Source of the DNA: SHZL01 sp963708905
Lineage (GTDB): Bacteria; Pseudomonadota; Gammaproteobacteria; Xanthomonadales; SZUA-36
Direction of reading: 5' to 3'
DNA length: 64,000 bases
Assembly (NCBI GenBank): GCA_963708905.1
Contig: CAVPUV010000027.1
Coordinates: 1 to 64,000, forward strand
The number at the start of each line of letters is the position of its first letter. The stretch's first letter is position 1. Below are positions 59,459 to 64,000 of this stretch, one piece after another. Under the pieces are notes generated by a model that saw nothing but the letters and a program-made list of their open reading frames with translations, made no database searches and was not told where the DNA came from. The translations under genes and the position numbers were made by a program.

Positions 59459-61261
59459 GGCCACAGGTTCATTTTGGTCAACAGGGCCTGAAAGCGCGGG
59501 TTGTCGCGCAGCGGGTCGTACAGCGAGATCCGATTCATGTGAATCGCGTAGGGATCACCTTTGGCAAAAGCGCGTTCCAGATTCGCCAGCGCCAGGTCGG
59601 ATTCGCCCATCAAGGCCAGGTACAATCCCCGGTCCAAGGCTCCATCCGGCAGGTCCTGCCACTGCCGCAGCATTTCCAGCGCGTGATCTTTCAATGCGGG
59701 ATTTTCCATGGCGTCGATCACGGCCTGGTCGGTGCTCTGATCAATATGCAGAATCCGGCCCAGTTCCGCTGATAAAAGCCGGGCTTGCGTGTACTCGCCC
59801 TGCATCAGGTACAAAGTCTCCATGTTGGCGAGGATGGGTGGCATCAACGGATCCAGATTCCGCGCTGACTGGTATTGGGCCAGCGCCTCCTCCGGGCGGC
59901 CGGCGTACATCAAAATCCAGCCTTTGACATGTGCTACCACAGCGGACCGGGGATCGGCTTCGATCGCCAGTTCCATTTGCTCCAGGGCTTCGTCGGTGCG
60001 GCGCTGGGCGGCCAGGATTTCGCCATACCATTGATGACCCGTGGCATAGCCCGGTTCCAACTCAACGGCGCGGGCAAAATCCGCATTCGCCCCGGCAAAG
60101 TCGTATTCATACATGGCTTTGAGGTATGCCCGGGTGGTCAAGGCGCGAGCAGAATCGGGATTGATGGCCAAGGCTTGCTCCGCGGCTTTCCGGCCCAGGG
60201 GAATGTATTCCGCGATGGACCCGCCGCGATATTCCGGAATCAGCGCATAGGCATCCGCCAGCGCCGCCCAGGCCTGGTCGAACTGCGCATCCAAAGCCAC
60301 CGCTTCACGCAGCGGCTCGACCGCCGCCAGCAGCGATTGCACAGTGCGCTGATTCCACAAATGCCGGCCCAGCAGGTATTTGTTATAAGCCTCGACATTG
60401 CTGGTCGAATGCTGCGACAGGGACTTTTGCTCGGCGCCGGTGAGGGTGACTTTCAGCGCGCTGACTATGGCCTGGGCGATCTCGTCCTGCACCGCGAAAA
60501 TGTCATCCACTTCGCGGGTGTAGGTTTCCGACCACAGGTGGGTGTCGGTATTGACGTTCGATCAACTGGGCGGTCACGCGGATACGGTCGCCGGCTTTGC
60601 GCACGCTGCCTTCCAGTACGTGGTCAACGTTGAGTTCCTTACCGATATCGGCGATCTTCTTGTTGCTGTCTTTGAAGGTGAAGGATGAGGTGCGCGATGG
60701 TACGCGCAGGCCTTCAACCCGCACCAGCACATTCAGCAATTCTTCGGAGATGCCATCGGAGAAGTATTCATTCCCGGCATCATCGCTCATGTTGATGAAG
60801 GGCAGCACGGCGATGGATTTTTCGGCAGCTGCGTTTTCTTCAGCCGCGGTTGCGGGCGGCAACTCGGCCGCAGAGCGGCCTCCTGCAACGGAAACGGTGC
60901 CGGAGGAAAGTGTATCCGGCCCCTTTTGGCGTTCCAGCACCAGCAATACCACCGCCACCGCCAGGATGCCAATGATGGTGTAGTCAAGCTTGCGACCGGT
61001 GGTCGAAGTGATGGACTGGCTGCGGTCCACGTCCTTTTCCCGCTTGACGCCTTCCGGCGTCAATTCGAATGCCCAGGCGAACACCAGCACCACAGGGAAC
61101 CCGATGCCCAGCAACAGCAACACCAGCCTGGCCACCCAATCGGGTAATACCAGGATCGGTACCACCACGTCCACGACCTGCAGCAGCACCCAGCCGAGCA
61201 CCAGGTAGGCGATGCCCACGCGGAAGACGTTTCTTCTTTTAAGTTCGTCGAAAAGGCTCAT
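59455..61261 (-). pseudogene. TolB-like/TPR membrane protein, single-base frameshift
   Basis: Two frames make one protein. The N-terminal part (from ATG 61261) has MSLFDELKRRNVFRVGIAYL, two membrane segments, a linker, and a FlgO/TolB-like domain (KSIAVLPFINMSDDAGNEYF, then DHVLEGSVRKAGDRIRVTAQ). After QLIE the frame changes and continues as VNTDTHLWSETYTREVDDIF and then TPR repeats to the stop at 59455. One extra base in the run at 60556-60557 explains the shift: removing it restores LID-VNTDTHLW. It may be a real frameshift or a sequence error. The domain layout matches a family of proteins linked to adenylate cyclase-like and stress-signalling genes in proteobacteria; function unknown. Confidence 0.75.
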
Positions 61262-61399
61262 GCTTCACTCTGTGTCGCCCTGGTCCGGCGCCGTTCCCGG
61301 CGGGCCTATTCTGCCACAGGTCAGCAAGCAGGCAGTCGAATTAATGCCATAAATGGAATTTGGAAACGGGGCCCCGTTTCCGTGTCTCCGACAGGAGCT

Positions 61400-61819
61400 T
61401 CAAACAAACCTTTTCACCCCGGCTTTCTGTGCAGCCTTGTGCAAATCTCCGTCGAGCGTGGCCAACGGTATGCCCAGTCTCAGAGCCAGTTCGAGGTAGG
61501 ATGCATCGTAAGCGGATAGCCTGAATCGCCGCGCCAGTTGCAGGGTGCTGGACAACGCGTGGGTGAATGTGGCCGTGTCCGCTTCAATATCCACGCCTGC
61601 CAGCATCTCAAGAAACGCCTCGCTACGCGCTTCGGTCACCAGGGTTTTCGCTTCCGCCCTGGCAATGACGTTGGCCACTTCAAGTCCCCAGGTTACAGGC
61701 ACGAGGGCGATGTCCTGTTTCAACGCATCGAGCACTTGGCCAGCGTAGGCAAGTTCCTGCCGCTTGCCGTCACCAAAAAACCAGCGCATCGTCACCGAGT
61801 TATCCAGCACAAAACTCAA
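61400..61819 (-). CDS. vapC: VapC-like PIN-domain toxin
   Basis: A 139-residue PIN-domain protein. Acidic positions are seen in FVLDNSVTMRWFFGD near residue 3, then LEVANVIARAEAKT near 45 and RLSAYDASYLELALRLGIPL near 99, followed by ATLDGDL near 121. VapC toxins are RNases, often cutting tRNA or rRNA. It overlaps the antitoxin gene by 4 bp (ATGA). Located between two TPR paralogues. Confidence 0.85.
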   Translation of the reverse strand: MSFVLDNSVTMRWFFGDGKRQELAYAGQVLDALKQDIALVPVTWGLEVANVIARAEAKTLVTEARSEAFLEMLAGVDIEADTATFTHALSSTLQLARRFRLSAYDASYLELALRLGIPLATLDGDLHKAAQKAGVKRFV

Positions 61820-62058
61820 GCGCGCCCCTCCTCGATGAGTGCCTTGATGTTTACGCCACGCACCGGATCGGCCAGCATCAATGTCTTGAGTTTTTCCGCC
61901 GCTGCAACTTTGTCCTTCACCTGCGTGCCCAGGCTTGGCACCAAATCCGCAATGGCTTCCCCGCGATTGGTGATGGTAAAGCTTTTGCCGGCTTTCACCT
62001 GCCGCAGCAGTTCAGGAAGCCTGGTTTTCGCTTCATACGAACCAATTTGAATTTTCAT
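61816..62058 (-). CDS. Phd/YefM-family antitoxin
   Basis: An 80-residue antitoxin. The N-terminal DNA-binding part reads IGSYEAKTRLPELLRQVKAG and KSFTITNRGEAIADLVPS, matching Phd/YefM antitoxins; the C-terminal part binds the toxin. It pairs with a PIN toxin, a common mixed arrangement (vapBC with a Phd-type antitoxin). A 14-bp CTCTCCTG-rich repeat just upstream includes possible operator sites. Confidence 0.82.
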   Translation of the reverse strand: MKIQIGSYEAKTRLPELLRQVKAGKSFTITNRGEAIADLVPSLGTQVKDKVAAAEKLKTLMLADPVRGVNIKALIEEGRA

Positions 62059-62142
62059 GTCTTATCTCCTGCTCTCCTGCTCTCCTGCGCGGCGAACTTG
62101 ATGTAGACCAGTGTATAGACCAGCCTACTCCAAATCAATGAT

Positions 62143-64000
62143 TCAATCTGGACGGCGTTTGGCGCCACCGCCGAAGGCCGGAATTTCCGCGCTGAAGCCA
62201 TGGCTGCGGCGGATTTCCGCCAGTTCGGCCACACCCGGCTGGCGCCAGAAGGTCAGCCAGGGCTCACTGTCCGGCGCCTGTTCCGGTAACCGTACCACAA
62301 ACGGAAACATCCACAATCCGTCTTTGGCGGCGTAAGCCCGCAGCAGCAACTCACCCGCCCTGTCGAATTCCCCCAGGTTCGTCAAGTCGAAAGCCAAGGA
62401 AGTGGCGTCCGTTTCCTGGCCGGAATCCAGAAATTGCAGCCGGGAATCCAGTTCCGCCTTGGCCCCTTCGCTGTCCCCGCTGGCGAGCAACAGCTGGAAG
62501 CGGAAACCTTTGATCCATCTTTCATTACGTTCCGGCGGCGATTCGGCTTTTTTCACCTCCGCTTCCATGGATGCAACATCGCCCAAAACATGGTAAACGG
62601 TGATCAGGGTTTGCCGCGCACTGTCGAATTGCGGATCCAGTTCCAGGGCACGCTTGGCCAGGGTGATCGCCTGGTCGTACTCGCCGCGCAGCAAGTGTAC
62701 GTTGGCTAGGTCCCCCAGCTGTACCGGAGCGAGCGGGTCCAGCTCGGCGGCTTTGGATTCATAAATAAGGGCTTTGTTAAAATCGGCAGTTCTGAGTAAA
62801 AAATCGCCATAGAAGTTATTGGCTGTAACATTGCCTGGATTGATTTCCAGCGCCTGTTCAAACAGACTGCGGGCGCCCCCCCAGTCCATATCAAGTTCGA
62901 ACTTCACCAGGCCCAGCACGGCCAATGCTTCGGAGTTGTCCGGCTCCGCTAACAGGGCTTTGCTTGCCCAGCCACGTGCCAGCTCCCGTGCTTCACCGGT
63001 CGGCAAGTGGACCGAAAACCACGGCAGCACAGCATACGCGGTGGCAAGCATCGCCATCGCCGGGGCATATTCCGCGTCGATGCGATTGGCAGACTGCAAC
63101 AATTCGATGGCTTCCAGCAGGCTGGATTCCTTGCGCTGCGCCACCAGCCCGCGTCCTTTCAGGTACAGCTCATACGCAGCTATGTCGACTTTTGCCGTGG
63201 GCGTGGTTTCACCGGCAGAAAGACTGGCGCGCAATTCCGTGGCGATGGCCGCGGCAATTTCGCCCTGGATGGCAAATACGTCTTCCAGTTGGCGATCGAA
63301 AGTCCTGGACCACAGGTGAAAGCCGTTATGGGTATCGATCAATTGCGCGGTGATACGCAGTGTATTGCCCGATTTGCGCACGCTGCCTTCCAGCAGGTGA
63401 TTGACCTGCAACTGCTGGCCGATCTCCGCGGCATCCAGTTGCTTCCCCTTGAACTTGAACGACGACGTGCGCGCGGCGACTTTCAGGTTTGGAATGCGCG
63501 TCAGAACGTTGAGGATTTCCTCGGCAACCCCATCGGAGAAGAATTCCTGTTCCGGGTCGCTGCTCATGTTGACGAAGGGCAGCACGGCGATGGATTTTTC
63601 GCTGGCTGCGTATTCTCCAGCCGCGGTTGCGGCCGGTAATTCGATCGCAGAGCGGCCTCCTGCAACGGCAACGGGGTCGGAAGAAAATGTATCCGGTCCC
63701 TTTTCACGGTCCGCGCCGATGAATCGCTCGACCAGCAACAGAACCACCGCCACGGCCAGGAAGACAATGATCACCCGATCCAGCTTGCGCCCGGTGCTGG
63801 GCGTTATGGACTGGCTGCGGTCGATGCCGGATTCAAGCCTGATGCCCTCGGACGTCATCTCGAACACCCAGGCAATGACCAGCACCACCGGCAGACCCAC
63901 CGCGGCAGCCAACAGAAAGACCTGCAGGATCCATCCGGGTGCGGCAATCGCATCCAACACGAAGTCGACGATCTGCAGCAACACCCAGGCGCCTACCGCG
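62143..64000 (-). CDS. TolB-like/TPR membrane protein (5' end beyond the window)
   Basis: At least 619 residues, incomplete at the right edge, where the frame is still open. It resembles the paralogue at 59455-61261: membrane segments (AAAVGLPVVLVIAWVFEMTS, then VIIVFLAVAVVLLLVERFIG), a linker, a FlgO/TolB-like domain (KSIAVLPFVNMSSDPEQEFF, and VNHLLEGSVRKSGNTLRITA), and TPR repeats (for example NSEALAVLGLVKFELDMDWG and ALYESKAAELDPL-like units) to the stop. Unlike its neighbour, it has no frameshift. The linker includes a copy of the dispersed 20-bp repeat. Probably a membrane-bound signalling or scaffolding protein. Confidence 0.82.
   Translation of the reverse strand, partial: AVGAWVLLQIVDFVLDAIAAPGWILQVFLLAAAVGLPVVLVIAWVFEMTSEGIRLESGIDRSQSITPSTGRKLDRVIIVFLAVAVVLLLVERFIGADREKGPDTFSSDPVAVAGGRSAIELPAATAAGEYAASEKSIAVLPFVNMSSDPEQEFFSDGVAEEILNVLTRIPNLKVAARTSSFKFKGKQLDAAEIGQQLQVNHLLEGSVRKSGNTLRITAQLIDTHNGFHLWSRTFDRQLEDVFAIQGEIAAAIATELRASLSAGETTPTAKVDIAAYELYLKGRGLVAQRKESSLLEAIELLQSANRIDAEYAPAMAMLATAYAVLPWFSVHLPTGEARELARGWASKALLAEPDNSEALAVLGLVKFELDMDWGGARSLFEQALEINPGNVTANNFYGDFLLRTADFNKALIYESKAAELDPLAPVQLGDLANVHLLRGEYDQAITLAKRALELDPQFDSARQTLITVYHVLGDVASMEAEVKKAESPPERNERWIKGFRFQLLLASGDSEGAKAELDSRLQFLDSGQETDATSLAFDLTNLGEFDRAGELLLRAYAAKDGLWMFPFVVRLPEQAPDSEPWLTFWRQPGVAELAEIRRSHGFSAEIPAFGGGAKRRPD

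Noticed and set aside
1..64000. CRISPR arrays, rRNA or tRNA genes
   Set aside because: I saw no regularly spaced repeats with spacers, no conserved rRNA stretches and no cloverleaf-like segments ending in CCA. A tRNA scan could still find one.

Overview
The window is a piece of a GC-rich chromosome from a proteobacterium, most likely an uncultured, oxygen-respiring gammaproteobacterium. The support is indirect: outer-membrane proteins of the DUF1302/DUF1329 type with an RND partner, a secreted beta-helix protein with a C-terminal domain common in that group, and tightly packed operons with overlapping ATGA stop/start junctions. I see no rRNA, tRNA or CRISPR array, so the lineage stays an inference.

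Region 1 (1-16.2 kb). A frameshifted, truncated helicase gene resembling DISARM drmA (minus strand) abuts a plus-strand operon of acyl-CoA metabolism: hyuA-hyuB, a B12-dependent acyl-CoA mutase (large and small subunits), an AMP-dependent acyl-CoA ligase, a MeaB-type GTPase, an acyl-CoA dehydrogenase, a thiolase, a second ligase and a 3-hydroxyacyl-CoA dehydrogenase/enoyl-CoA hydratase fusion. Together these could activate an acid, rearrange its carbon skeleton and beta-oxidise it. The mutase lacks residues that define methylmalonyl-CoA mutase, so its substrate is probably different and possibly unknown. This is the best candidate for an undescribed system.

Region 2 (16.2-25.1 kb). A scrambled accessory zone: a membrane coiled-coil protein, a truncated AAA ATPase, two toxin-antitoxin modules preceded by copies of one 147-bp control region, a secreted beta-helix protein, a MITE-like element, an IS91/integrase chimera and a PQQ dehydrogenase pseudogene with an internal deletion.

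Region 3 (25.1-41.8 kb). Divergent operons: a molybdenum hydroxylase of the xanthine dehydrogenase family with a glutathione transferase (minus), and a YCF48/RND/DUF1302/DUF1329 envelope module (plus). These are followed by a five-gene minus operon (flavin monooxygenase-like, FAH hydrolase, M20 deacylase, PuuE-like deacetylase, DRE-TIM metallolyase) divergent from an AraC regulator. It looks like a catabolic route for an amide or heterocyclic compound.

Region 4 (42.8-52.9 kb). A large protein of unknown function and a 169-bp MITE-like element, then two ketopantoate-reductase-like genes and a creatinase/M24-like gene. The M24 gene appears interrupted by a 1.7-kb cassette (MITE plus MFS exporter) bounded by a 33-bp direct repeat. 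Next comes a minus operon with an NpdG-like reductase, two tandem metallo-beta-lactamase-fold hydrolases and an unknown protein.

Region 5 (53-64 kb). A respiratory-type molybdopterin oxidoreductase operon (catalytic, 4x[4Fe-4S] and NrfD subunits) followed by a probably exported SAM-hydrolase-like protein; an acyltransferase; and a decaying tandem array of TolB-like/TPR membrane proteins (one truncated to 33 residues, one frameshifted, one running off the right edge) with a VapBC-type module between two of them.
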